This document shows positions 46,687 through 58,722 of a stretch of DNA of 64,000 nucleotides, one piece after another. The notes below the pieces were generated by a model that searched no databases, had not been told where the DNA came from, and saw only the letters and a list, made by a program, of their open reading frames with translations. The stretch is taken from NCBI GenBank assembly GCA_025765615.1, contig JAIVFJ010000078.1, forward strand, positions 1 to 64,000, given 5' to 3'. Positions within the stretch are counted from its first letter, which is position 1. Each line of letters starts with the position of its first letter. Source of the DNA: Zopfochytrium polystomum. Its lineage: Eukaryota > Chytridiomycota > Chytridiomycetes > Chytridiales > Chytridiaceae. The position numbers and the translations under genes were made by a program.

Positions 46687-46758
46687 CCTTCCACCAAACA
46701 GTAAAGGGATGCCTGTTGACTGAGAAACGGTCCTTGAAAAAAAAAAAATAAACAAATT
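46687..46758 (+). repeat. Direct repeat flanking helicase pseudogene (right)
   Basis: Partner of 43851-43922; the shared block is about 70 bp and ends in an A/T-rich tail of different length. Confidence 0.75.
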
Positions 46759-48543
46759 AAAAAAATAAAAAAATAAAAAAAAATAAAGAGGCAGATTAAG
46801 TAGCAAGGTCACATGGAGAGCTCAAGTAATTGGTGCTCCTGCACCAATCCTTCAGAGGATTGTTCCTGTGAATGTTCATTCTTTGTGTTTGAGACCCGCT
46901 GTTAGCCAGATCAGTACGGATACTTCGTGGGCAAAGCAAGTAGTAGGGTTAAAACACCCCTTGGACAACAGCCCAATAAAGTCAGTTTTAGCCTATTATT
47001 TGTTTTCCTTCACTCTAGGGCCCAGATCCCAGGGTCAAAGGAGTGAGTATCTCACAATGCCAGGTGCAATCACCAACACTTCCAGTGGGAAGTGATGGTA
47101 GTGTTATCACAGCTAAAGATAACACCAGTGTATGGTGCCGAAAGTGAGTCTCAGATGCAGCCGAACGCTGTAAAATCTAGTGGCAGCAATGTGTCTAGGC
47201 TCTGCTATATCAGTTCGCAGTGAGGTTGAGAGTGAGGAATAAACAAAGGAGATGTGGATTTGTGGTTTTCCTTCTCCCCAACTTGGAGAGAAAAAACTCT
47301 GTTATGAATAATTGATGCATAATGAGGATATGCACACTATAATAGTTGCTAGTCACGATCCGAAGTCTGCACGCTAACGGTAAGGGACACTTATTATGTT
47401 TCCTGATCGCGATCTCTCACCTGTCTCATTTTGATCGAACGATCTGCTTACTTGAATTATCACGATCTGTTTAGTTGATCTTTTCTGGATAAATATTGAT
47501 CGAGATCTACAAATCTAATCGTGTTAACATCGAAACACTTGTTAAGTCGATTTTCGAATCTGTTATTATGTAAGAATCTCATTCATTTACTTATTTACAT
47601 TTAAGGAGTCCAATCTTCTAATATGTAGTTGATTAACGCAAATCAGGCAGAGGCGAAATTCTTCGAAACTTCGCTTCAGTTCCATTTGGGTGATTTTGAT
47701 CGTGTCGATAAGACACAGCTCTTATCTAAGCGCCAGCTCTCCTGTCACCACGTGGGCAGGACCTTTCAAGACGTTGCTGCTGCCGACGACTGTCAACGAT
47801 GGCCGCTTGGCCAGTGTCAGTGAAGAAAGGAACCGACAATGGAAGGGCGGCACTTGCTCGGCGCCTGGACGTCAAACGTCGTCTTCCTCCTTTTTACTTC
47901 ATTTGAAAGGTCTCTCCCCTTCCTTTTTGGTTGGCAGATTGTCCCCTATCGTCTTGATGTTTTCGCATTTTTTTCTAATTGTTTCATTTTCCTTCTTCCA
48001 CCACCTGCCAAACTCCACCGCTCCACCAATTTTGGTCCTAAAATTCCGCAGAAATACCCTTTCACCTCCCCTCCTTCGCCTCTTTGCAATAGGTGTCATT
48101 TTTACGTATTTTATTATCTTTTTCAAATCCTGCCAAAGTTCTTTCTTTCTGTCGCCTCCCTCTCTCCACCAAAATACCCTCGTTTTGCATTTTTTCATAC
48201 TCTTTCCTTCGTTCTCAGAACAACTTGGTCGGGTAATTGGTGCGTCTTGCTGTTTCAGTAGTGATCTTGGCTTCAACCTTCTCTACTTCCTTGGTTATTC
48301 ACCTTCACACCCCTTTCCATCACTTTCCCTTGGCACACCGGTAGTGTGCTGTCAGTTTTCTGTTGCTCCCCACGCGTTGAAGTTCCCCATACACGTGCTC
48401 GAAGTCTTTCTTTGTTGGTTATAGTTGCTGCTAAACCTCACGTCTGTCTGCGAGTGGAGGACAACCTGAGAAGCCTGCTGCACGTGTCTCTGTGGCAGGA
48501 TGTTCAACTCACACCACGTCGTAGGGCTTGTATACCCACCGTC
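46759..48543. other. Repeat-rich spacer
   Basis: Non-coding. A copy of the dispersed repeat lies at 47268-47355. From 47880 to 48420 the plus strand is T/C-rich; frames there are Phe/Ser/Leu-rich and not supported as protein. Confidence 0.4.
47268..47355 (+). repeat. Dispersed repeat copy (short)
   Basis: CCTTCTCCCCAACTTGGAGA, AACTCTGTTATGAATAATTG and TATAATAGTTGCTAGTCA occur in the same order as at 50586 and 51765; the copy breaks off at 47355. Confidence 0.65.
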
Positions 48544-50132
48544 ATGGATCCCTCTCAGTTCATCACCTTCGGGGCCAGCTACATGATCTCGGCTGGGGTT
48601 ACCATAGTTTTGGTAGGTGCAACACGAAAACCCGTGCCGAGCTCCTGCCTCTTGGGAAAGCGCCAAACTTCCCTGTTATTACCTCACATCTCCACCAGAT
48701 TCTATCGCTAGCCGAAATTCAATCTGCCATAAGCAGAGCACTAGAGTTCACGTACTTCTCGGAGCCCCTGTTTCTGACACAATTTTCTTTCCAACCTTCA
48801 AAAAGGCGACCGCGCACTGGGACTCGATCGCCCGGATTGGCAATCCCATCCTGTTGTGGACGATGATCATTCCCATATTTATTCAAGCAGTAGAGGGCTT
48901 TTTTATCGGCTACTTATTTCTCAAGCTCTCGCGAGATTTTGACTTTGATTCTTTCATGAAGATGCAGGATACATTCGCCTGTAAGTGCATCAATAACCTT
49001 GTTGACTTCACCACGCTCAATCGCTTACCTCGATCAATCTGAAAGATCTGAGTATTTTTGGGGTAAATATTGTTATGGCAGGCATGCAGCTGTCGGCTTA
49101 GTGCTTATTTAAGTAGATGATCCTCTTGACTGTCCACGCCACCTATCGCGCTCTTATCATTTCAAGCGTTCGGCCGTTTATTTTGCACGTGATTACAGGC
49201 GCCATTTTTGCGAGCAGTGCAACGCTTCACATGTGGGTGTCGCCCTAATTTCGGCTTCACTGTATTTATTATAACTTGGATTTTTGATCACATGAAAACA
49301 CATCGATCCCCTCCCCCCCCAGCCTTGGTAATCAATACTCCCGTCTCTGCATGACTGAGCCATTAAACCGCTTCTCCCGCTAAAGGCGTTTACTACTATT
49401 ACCAAAATTGGCAGGTATGGCACATTAAAGCCGTCAGGTTGCATCCAGCAGATTAACCAGGGAATTAACAGCTCAACCACAACGTTTCCCCGACTTTTGA
49501 GTTAACGGTTCTGAGCAATCTTTTGATAGTATATAATTCGGTCGTTATGGTCGTCTTCTTCAGTCTTTCGCAAATCACAATTATCCGCTCCATGTCCGTC
49601 GTGAACAGAGCCGTCGTGTCGAGATCGATTATAGCGAAAATGCTACTCCGGTGCATTCTGTACACTCTGCTCTCTATTGCATATGTGTTGCTTATCAGTA
49701 AGTGAATTGCTTCTGTAATTAAATTCGTCTAACCGAGGCGATTGCAAAATTCTAGGCACCGTCGTCAATTGGTCAGAGTATGGTATGTACTGTATATCGA
49801 TGCCAGGTGCTGCAGATTCGCTCACTGCCAAAAAATTACTCTGAATGTGCCATCCTCTTTGCTGCCGTTTGTGTGACGAAAGCCCCGTAAGTGTCAGCGA
49901 ACTGCCCCGCCCTTATCTCTTCAACCATCCACTCGTGCCCTCGCTCAAACCCTTCAAACATCTCGCTTTTATTTGTCCCACCAAGATACGAACCCACGCC
50001 ACGGTCAACCTGTTTTTCGTGATGCTCTTGTCCGACGCGGGCATGGTTCGTGACATTGTGGACCACTTCAAAAACCGTAGCCACACGAGCAGCACCACCC
50101 AGCCTTCACCACTCAAGTCCATGACGCCGTGA
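48544..50132 (+). CDS. Putative multi-exon polytopic membrane protein, unidentified
   Basis: Not recognised. A start at 48544 (MDPSQFITFGASYMISAGVT) runs to a GTAGGT donor at 48613 and joins in phase to an exon at about 48737-48980 containing SIARIGNPILLWTMIIPIFI, then QAVEGFFIGYLFLKLSRDFD, ending at GTAAGT. Further plausible exons: about 49520-49698 (VVMVVFFSLSQITIIRSM, then CILYTLLSIAYVLLIS, donor GTAAGT), about 49754-49780 (TVVNWSEY, donor GTATGT), about 49840-49888 (YSECAILFAAVCVTKAP, donor GTAAGT), and a final exon ending FFVMLLSDAGMVRDIVDHFK... with a TGA at 50130. Several predicted helices in series suggest a multi-pass (perhaps seven-helix) protein. The middle exons are not resolved, so the span, not the exon list, is reported. 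Confidence 0.4.
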
Positions 50133-50585
50133 ATTTGGAGCTCTTGTTCGCGACAGGGTTTGCGTCTTCGTGTATTTCCTCGTATCAGTGGACAACTGTT
50201 TTGGTTTGGCCTGGAAACAAATTAAAGAAGGAGCTTGATACTACATGAAAATCGAAATGGCGCAGTTGGGACATAACAGAGCGACTACAGACAGAGGGAC
50301 AGACAGATAGAGAGCAGACAGTGAAACAGACAGAGGGAGAGAGGGATAGATCTGGAGAGGGACAGAGAAACAGATAGAGAGATAGGAGAAGAGACCGAGA
50401 GACAGACAGGAAATTGTTTTTGAGTCAGGGGCCTCTGAGCCCCTCAACCCCTGATCAAAAGCGAGAGAGATCACAGATGATTTATAACATTTCCACCAAC
50501 AGCCAACATACAGAGTCAGAGACAGAGAGCAAGACATGTCAACAGTCTTCTCTTTGTGAATGAGCGGAGGGAGTGAATGAAGTGG

Positions 50586-51130
50586 CCTTCTCCCCAACTT
50601 GGAGAGAAAGAGAAAAAACTCTGTTATGAATAATTGATACATAATGATGATATGCATGCTATAATAGTTGCTAGTCAAGCATGACTGGCACATGTCAGGA
50701 ACAGGGCAGGACAGGACAAGTCAGACAAGGAACTGAGAGGAGTGCTGATTGTTTTGGAAGCAATAATTCACTTGAGGGATGGGACGTCCCCCATCCCCCT
50801 TTTATACCTTTTGAGAGTCTTCCTTGTCAAGACTTAAAGAAAGTTCCAGAAAGAGCAATTAGTAATACAATGATACCAATGATACCAATGACAACAAGAC
50901 AAGTCAGGAAAGCAAAGAAGGTTCCAGAAGTTTCTACAAGGTTCCATGAAGGAATGTTCTAGAAGGTTCCAGAGGTTTCCAGAGGGTGATTCATAACAGC
51001 ACAGGGTAAAACCTTTCCTATATTATCTGCTTGAGCAGAGGAGGAGGAAAACTGTTAACACTGGGTTTCCATTCCACTTAATACTCAGAGTATTTGTAAC
51101 AGTGCAAGCCAGCACCTGTGCAACTGTGCT
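50586..51130 (+). repeat. Dispersed repeat copy split by a solo LTR
   Basis: The repeat runs from CCTTCTCCCCAACTTGGAGA to ATGACTGGCACA, is interrupted by the LTR at 50693-50998, and resumes GCACAGGGTAAAACC, then ATTATCTGCTTGAGCAGAGG. Same order as the uninterrupted copy at 51765. Confidence 0.75.
50693..50998 (-). repeat. Solo LTR of the chromovirus with target duplication
   Basis: 306 bp. GCACA directly flanks both sides (50688-50692 and 50999-51003), the 5-bp target duplication. HSE trimer and TATA retained; the distal HSE array has a substitution (AAGTTTCTAC). Confidence 0.93.
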
Positions 51131-51764
51131 CTCTAACTCCTCACCTAGGACTATAGGTGGAAACTAGAGCATGAACCTAAATACCAATCTTGACTAATGA
51201 AAAAGGGCAAAAGGAGGGTGTCTAGGGGCACTAGACAGGAAAGTGTATTTGGAGTCTTAAAAAGCCCAAGAAAAACACAAATTAATCTCTAACACAAAAG
51301 AGGGGTTTCTCACACCAACGCATGAAACAGACACAATCACAAAAGAAAGCATAATCCTCTGGTGCAAGACACAGAAGGGTTTCATCTGGGGCACAAGGCC
51401 AAAGCCACGTTAGACCAGAGACAGAACCGACTGGATCGGGAAGACTGACTGAATCGGTAAGGGGAGTGACAAGCCACTACAACCCATCAAAAGAAACAAC
51501 AAAAGAAATAAACAACAAGTCAAATCCTGAGTTGGAGGGGGTTGGAGAGACAAAGGGCAGACACAAGGAACATATAGTGTGCAGAGGTGCCTGTTGAACC
51601 AAATCAGAACTGTTTTCCACTTAACAGAACCAGACACAACTTGTCTCACTCCAAGGAGAGTGTTCCAACTCAATCCAAGGAAGAGGGTGCAACCAGTGTA
51701 AACAGTCTACTCAGAGTGAGTGAGTGGAAGGAGTGAATGAAGTGGAGATGTGTGTTTGTGGGTG

Positions 51765-52135
51765 GTCCTTCTCCCCAACTTGGAGAGAAAGAGAAAAAAA
51801 CTCTGTTATAAATTATTGATACGTAATGATGATATGCACGCTGTAATAATTGCTAGGCAAGCGTGACTGGCACAGGGTAAAAACCTCTCCTATATTATCT
51901 GCTTGAGCAGAGGAGGAGGAAAACTGTTGACACCAGGTTTCCGTACCACTTAATACTCGGAGTATTTGTCATCAGCGCAAGCCAGCACCCAGGTCTGCAT
52001 TGGCGGTGGCTCGCTCTCCCATGGGTATCATGAGAATGATAACTGACAGTCACAATAAGTTCAGGTCCGTCTTGTGCCTCTTGCTGCTAACCAGTCAGTT
52101 CCGCCTAACACCTGGCACAGGTTCCAGTGAAAGAG
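51765..52135 (+). repeat. Dispersed repeat copy without LTR (empty site)
   Basis: Contiguous version of the repeat: GACTGGCACAGGGTAAAA shows the site before LTR insertion, and ATTATCTGCTTGAGCAGAGG corresponds to the site hit by the full-length chromovirus. The right part matches 18728-19180. Confidence 0.75.
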
Positions 52136-53509
52136 TTGTGACCTCTTGAGCTGAAATGGTCCTCACCCAGAAGGGGGTGCACAGCTTCTTATCTCCAAAT
52201 CCTGTCCAGGGAGAACTGGCTGGGCTGAGTTTGTAACTGGGACGCTGAAATCCCAGCAGCTATCCCATCTTAAAGACTTGTCTTGACCACTAGACTCAAA
52301 ATAGGCCCCCTTTCATCATTGGGATCTGGAGAAGAATAGGTCTGTCCCAATTATTTTTGAGCGCCTCTTGGCAGGTGTGCCTCCCTATTTCATTCAGCAA
52401 TCATTAAAAAAAGAAAAAATAAATGCCACAGTTGTCAGGTTTGTGGGATCTGATACCTGGGAGACCAAGGCGCCAAGAAACCAATGAGAAGAAGAAGGAG
52501 AAAAAAAAATACCAATAATATTGAGGTGCGTTATTTTTTCTTTTTCTTTTTTTTTTTTTTTGTCGGCGGGTATACATTGCGTATGTATCGTCTTTGTGCG
52601 ATAAGCAACAAAGCTGACACTTTTGAATTTTGCTGTGAAATCGTTCCTGCCAATTCTTGGACGTCTGCAATTTTCTTAATTTTGTCCTTTCGCCCGCTCG
52701 GCGCCACACCGCCCATTGCATGTGATCCGTTTCAGGCCAGCAGAGACTCGCTGACCCCACCTACAAGAGTTACGCTTTGCAGCGGTCACGGCGGGAGTGC
52801 TTCCTTGCTTGCTTCTTTCTGTCTGTTTTTTTTCTTTATTGGGCACGCGCTGAAGGGCGCACACACCCACAGTCTCGCAACACCGAACCGAAACCGAACC
52901 AATCGATGGGCATGCGCAACACCCTCCCCACGCCCACCTAACGTTGAGTGACCACCTACGCCCGGGGGGGGGGGGGGGCTCACGTCATAGCCAAGGATAA
53001 GGGGTGGGGGGGTGGGAATTGGGTAACCATGAGACGGAGGATACGGGGGAACAGGGTGGGGAAACAGAAAAGAACGAAGAAAGGAGGAAGTGGGAGGGTT
53101 TGCAACACCCCATAAGGCACCCCCTCCCCCCATTGGAGGAAAAGTAAAACAGAACGAGGCAGAGGCAAGAAGCTTAAAAAAAAAAAAAAGAGTAACGTTT
53201 TAACCAAGAGGGGGGAATTCTTTTTCTTGCGTGCGACAACGGACAAAATCAGAAACAAAAAAAAGAGCAACTGGAAAACGAAAGGCAGCAGCGGGTGGGT
53301 TTATGTCGTAAAGGTGTAGGAGAAGCCGGCGGAGTACTATTGAATCGGGGATGCAAATTGAAAAAACAGGGGCGGCACAAGCCGGGTCGCTGAAAGCGAC
53401 AGCCCGAATACACGGGGAAATAGGTGTCCAAAGCTCTAAAGCTTGTTTAGTCAAACACCCCCCCGCACCCGGGTTGGCTTCAGCAGAAGGGAAAAAAGAA
53501 TCGGCTTTT
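52136..53509. other. Spacer, gene-free
   Basis: Holds T runs (52546-52561), a G run of about 14 nt at 52963-52978 and A/C-rich DNA. Open frames show no family similarity. Confidence 0.5.
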
Positions 53510-54929
53510 TCAAGCGCGCTGAGCTGCGCCGCTGGTGTACTTGTCGAGCCCGGCGAGGTGCTGACCGTAAAAGCCCTGGATGGCCATGACGTCAGCGCCG
53601 ACGGACACCATCTGGAACCCTTGCTCGATGCGGCGAGCGGCCATCGGTCCGTCGCTGGCCCAGATGCCGGCGTACTTTCCGTGCTTCTTTGCGGCCTCCT
53701 TGATGCGCTCGAGGGCCTGGAGCATGATGGGGCTGTTGTCCTCCGATGTCGGGGGCAGGCCCATGGAGGCTGCGAGGTCGTTGGGGCCGACGAACAGCAT
53801 GTCGATGCCTGGGACGGAGGCGATGGCGTCGGCGTTCTCGACGGCCTCGACGGTCTCGATTTGGACGATGATGAAGGTGTTTGCGTTTGAGTTTTTGTTG
53901 TAGTCGTCCATGGTGGTCTTCCAGGCGGCGGCGGGGAACGGGCCGCCGTGGCCGCGGATGCCCATGGGCGGGAATTTGGAGTACTGCACGATGCGCTCGG
54001 CGTACTCCTTGGTGTTGACCATGGGCACCATGATGCCGTGGGCGCCCGTATCGAGGGCGCGCTTGATGTGGAAGTCGGTGCCGGCAGGCAGGCGGATCAG
54101 AGGGGAGGGACCCCACGGCGCCACGGCGTTCACCGTGTCGTGCAGGTCAGCATCCTGGATGTTGCCGTGCTCGCTGTCGACAATCAGCCACTGGGTTGGG
54201 TGGTAGGCGATTTGTTGGGTTTGGTTAGTTTGTTTGGTCGGTGTCAGTTTGTCGTTGGTCGTCAGGAGGAGTAGTGCAGGAGGTTTTGCAGAGCGCGGAG
54301 GTGAGAGCGAGGAGGTTGTGTAAGCGCAACAAACCGCCGACTAAGAACAACGAGAGGGGGGCAATGCGGGGGCGGGCGTCGTGCTCTCTCTCCTTTTGTT
54401 TGCCACGTCATCCATCCACCCGTGTGGTGATCGTGGGGGGAGGCGTGGGGGGGTTGGGATATATCTCCTTTTTTGCCCTTTTCTGCTCTTTCGGGGGAGG
54501 CCCTGCAGACAGAGAGACAGAGAGAAAGAGAAAAAGAAAGAGAGAAAGAGAGAAAGAGATGGGTCTGGGAAGGACCCCAGACAGACACCTGCCATATGGG
54601 CAATTCGCATCGGAGAAGGGGGAAGGCCAGGTCGGTGAGGGCGGTGGGGACGGCGTCGAGGCGACGTTCTTTCACCGTCTCCACCCCATTAACGAGAGAG
54701 AGAGAGAGGGAGAGAGAGAGTCGCGCAAAAAATCAAGCACACCACAACTCACGTCAAATCCGAGCATGGCCATGGTCCGCGCGACAGTGGTGCCGGGTAG
54801 CATGATCCATGCGCCGACCGAGACTCCGCCGTTGGCGAGCGACTGCCTGATGCGGTTCGTGGCGGCCATGCCGACCGTCGACGGGGTCGTGACAGACGCG
54901 ATGCGAGCTCCAGCTGGTGCGTAGGACAT
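53510..54929 (-). CDS. HpcH/HpaI-family aldolase (2-keto-3-deoxy-sugar-acid type)
   Basis: Two exons, 54753-54929 and 53510-54190, phase 0, 285 residues. This class-II aldolase family cleaves 2-keto-3-deoxy acids to pyruvate and an aldehyde using a divalent metal. Blocks: SVGAWIMLPGTTVARTMAML, then GFD joined to WLIVDSEHGNIQDADL across the intron (base/metal region), PLIRLPAGTDFHIKRALDTG, GAHGIMVPMVNTKEYAERIV, FIIVQIETVEAVENADAIAS, and PGIDMLFVGPNDLAASMGL. The E in IQIE-like QIET and the D of VGPNDLA match metal-binding positions of the family. Related fungal enzymes include the L-rhamnose-pathway aldolase. With L-fuconate dehydratase 3.8 kb away in divergent orientation, 2-keto-3-deoxy-L-fuconate is a plausible substrate (inference). 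Confidence 0.88.
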
Positions 54930-55665
54930 TTTGTTTTGTTTTTTTTGTTCGTTTCTTTTCGAATTTTTTTTTTTTTTTTTTTGGGGTGAAAAGACGATCC
55001 CACCAGGACGGCGAGGACAAAGAGCGACGACACAAGACGGGACGGGAGCGATGCGACGGGTTTTGTTTTGGGTGGGGGCGATTGGAAAGACGGTCAGCTC
55101 GCAACGATCATCAAAGTGGGGTCCTCTGGCCAGGCCCCCAGCGCCAGGAAGTAGTGACAGAGAGGGACAGCGGCCGGCGGGCGTGGCGGGGCGTCGAGGG
55201 GCAGGGGCCATCATTGTTGGTGGGGGAGCGATTGAAAGGATCTCCTCAGCGTGGACTTACGAATGGAATGCGTGTAGAAGGGGGAGGTGATGGGTTGTAG
55301 TTGAGGGGGGGCGCCTACGACGTGGACAAACGAACGAACGAACGACGATCAAATGAATTGCGACAAACGAGAGAGGGAGTGTGTCCTTTTATAAAAGAAG
55401 ATGGGATTGGGATCGGATTGGCTTGGATTGGATGGATGGATGGGTGGGTGGGTGGGTGTGTGTGTGGATGAATGAATGGATATGGCTGGGGATTGGGTTT
55501 TTTTGTTTTTTTGGTTTTTTTTTGTTTTTTGTTTTTTCAAGGGCCCTTTTTTTCTCATTGTTTGTTGATTTTTTCTCATTTTTATTATTTATTTTGCTGA
55601 TGAAGTCGGTCTGTGTGTACAGCGCCGTCAGACGCCAGGCTGTCAGTCAGTCAAAGAGAAAGGGG

Positions 55666-55696
<31 letters not shown>

Positions 55697-56010
55697 GGAC
55701 AGGCCGGCGGCAGTCATGCCAAACAGCCAAAAGTGGCCAGAATACTTGTGACTAAGGAGCGATGGGAGAGAGAGGGAGAGAGATAGAGAGAGCGGATCAA
55801 GTGGAGTGGCCTGTGGGGCGGGGATCCCAGAGCGCGCCACAGAACTGTCCAAGACAAAAGCCAAAAAATAAAAATAAATGAAAAAATGGAAGACGAGATA
55901 GAAGACGAGAGAGAAGGTCCGTGTCGAGGAAAGCCAAACCCAACCCCACACGCTCCTCCCCAATCCATTTTCCAAGCCGGACCGTCGCTTTAGAACTTGT
56001 TTGTCCGTCC

Positions 56011-56087
<77 letters not shown>

Positions 56088-58722
56088 CAATCCCCATTAC
56101 TTCCTCCATCAAAACACCACCCACTCGAACGCCCAATGAAAGGGTGTGGATGACTTGAAAAAAATGCGAAAAAGAAAAAAAATGATCAGACCCGCAACCG
56201 AAAAACAGGAAAATGAAGAGGAAAACCCGAAGGAAAAAAAGCCAAAAAAAAAAAAGTGTGGGTTGTCTTGTGGCGTGGAGGGGTCCGTGGGACCGTGCAT
56301 TCGTCCGAAGAAAGAAAATAATTCTAAAGCAAGGATACCGGAAGAAAGTTTTGAAGACGGTCCGACAGGCAGACAGAGAACGGACGGAAAAAAAAAAACC
56401 TGCAGAGCACGCAGATTTTTCTTTTCTTTCGTTTCATTGGTTACAAATATTGCGCGCTTGCATGCCTTTCTGGCTTGGCCAACTCACGTGTGCGTGGTGG
56501 AGGAAGTGGCGGAGGAAAGTGAACCCGAGCGAACTTGAACCGCCCGTTGGTCGGACGCGGTGGAAGCGCATGACGTGGCCCTCGCGAAGCATTCAACCCC
56601 CGGCCTGAAAAAAAAAAATACTTGACAGGATGGAGCATGGGGGAGGGGCTTTGAATTTCCTCACAAAGTGATCCAAAACGACCAAACACTGCCCTCCAAA
56701 AAAACAAAAAAAACACAAAAAAACACCAAAAAACACAGCAGGTAGCGCAAACAAAATGGAGGGGTTGCAGGGCGGGTTCACATTCAATTTCTTTTGCTTG
56801 TGAGGAACGAGTCACTTGGGGATAGGCTGTAAACATACGTTTTCAAAGCCACGCCGAAACCCCCTTCCCCACCCCCCCACAGCACTTTGTTTTTTGCCTC
56901 GATTTTGAAGCGGCGCCTCGTCGATTCAGAAACGCAAAACGCAAACGAATTTTTTCAGCGTGTGCAAACCCAACCAATTGAACAAACGAAAAAACCGTTT
57001 TCCCTTCACATTCTGCGCTCTTTACAGCAAGTGTCGCCCCCGCCATCCAAAGCTCTCGAATAGAAAAAAAAACACCCGCGCTTCATAAAACGATGCATTA
57101 GAGCGGGATTGTGTGTGGTTGTTTGCCGCGAACAGTGGCCTCGTGATTCCCAGTCTCCCATTCTCCCTCCCTCTCGGTCTGAAGTGGCGGTTTCAGTTGA
57201 TGGTTTGCCCCCCTTTCAAACGAAATAAATATAGGCGGGTCCACCCCCCCTCCCCCCGAAACCTCAACCTCTTCACCCTCCTCAGCAATCGACAAAACCG
57301 CCTCGTCTCCCCTTCGTCTCGACACAAGCGGGCATGGGGAAAATCTGCGAGTGCGCTAACGCCGCCTCGCCACCAACCCCTCCCCCCCCCCCCCCCCCCC
57401 CCCCCTTTCCAGCCTCGCGCCCTTCGCGTGACCACCGTTTCACCTCGCTCCTCGACCGGGTCGCGCGCGTCCCTGGATTCGAGCCGGCCAAGGCCCGTTC
57501 CGAGTGTTGGAACCAGCGACGCTCAGAAAGCCTTTGGTTTCCCCGGGGGCCCGAGGGTGGATTCGCTTTCACTTCCATCTCATCGCTGTTCCATCCCTCC
57601 CACCCCCCCTCCTCCCCGCCAGCGTGGGAAGCAGCTTTCAACAAAACATATTTCGCCCTGCTTTCGACCCTACGGCGCCTCCCACCATGCTGTTCATTTG
57701 AAAGATACTTGCGCGTCCGCCCGAGGACGTGCGACCCGCATAGTACGTGGGCCGTCTTCGGCCGTGAAGGTCGTTGGGGAGTTGTTCGTGGGAGAAACGG
57801 CGGAGCGTTTCTTCCACCCTCCGCCCACGTCACGATGGGCCGCGTTTTTTGCAGGGTATTTTTTTCTTTTATTTTTGGTTGTCTTTCGCAACTGGTTTTT
57901 TTTTGGCTGCGTGATTGAGGGGGGCGTGAGAGGCGTGGAGGCTGATTGGGGGGGGAGGCAGTGGAGGACGTAGGATGGGAAAGCGACAAGGGCGCAATAA
58001 AATATAAGAAAAAGTATAAAAGAATCGTCCATTCCAAACCAAAAAACGGGTTTTTTGCAAAAAAAAATTTTTTTTTTGCACGCATAAACAAATGCCAACA
58101 GCGAAGAAGAGTGGATCGTGGTGTGGACTGAGCGATGGGGCATGGAGAGAGGACAAATTATCGCATCCGGAATGAAATGAGAAGAAACCGAGCTCCACTG
58201 CACCCGCCCTGTTTCTTCGCTCCACTGCAGCGCGGACTATCAGAATCAAGCAACAGAATCGATTTTTTGGGTTAGAAGGGTTTCCTTTTTTTTTCTTTTC
58301 TCGAAATCGGTTTTTTCTTTGAACGCGCCCACAATCTGTGCGAAGCCGACATCTTCTCCATCACACACACACACACACAGACATTCTCTCTCTCTCTCGC
58401 TCTCGTCTCTGTCGGTCTCTCCGTTTTGCGTGGAGCCTTCGATCTTTTTTTTCTTTTTTCATTCATTGTATGGGAAGTGTGAATCAATGGGCTAGTCTGT
58501 GGGTCTGGTTTCTGAAGGCCTGTCTCTGTCCCTCTCTGTCGCATCTCTCTGTCTCCTCCCCCATTCAGCCCCTTGTCAGCCCCCTCACACTCGGAGCACC
58601 TTTTAAATATCGACCCGCTTCACTCCCAGGCAGCCCCCAATACTCTATTCTTTTCTTTTCATCCTCCTCGACAGCTCTTGTCCTTCCGCCCCTCCCGCCG
58701 GCACCCACCCTTTACGAACAAA
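54930..58722. other. Divergent intergenic region between aldolase and dehydratase
   Basis: 3.8 kb with no supported gene. It includes a T run at 54965-54982, a TATAAAAG near 55390, a GA tract at 55660-55698 (CT in aldolase sense), (CT)n at 56013-56084 and a C24 run at 57382-57405. Open frames over 57113-57973 on the plus strand look like low-complexity shadows. Confidence 0.5.
56013..56084 (+). repeat. (CT)n microsatellite, 72 bp
   Basis: Pure CT dinucleotide repeat in the intergenic region, about 2.6 kb upstream of the dehydratase start. Confidence 0.95.

Noticed and set aside
47690..48424. 244-codon plus-strand frame
   Set aside because: Phe/Ser/Leu-rich product of T/C-rich DNA, without a recognisable domain.
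57113..57973. 286-codon plus-strand frame in the divergent intergenic region
   Set aside because: Spans a C24 run and has antisense open frames of similar length; no conserved motif and no splice-consistent neighbour.
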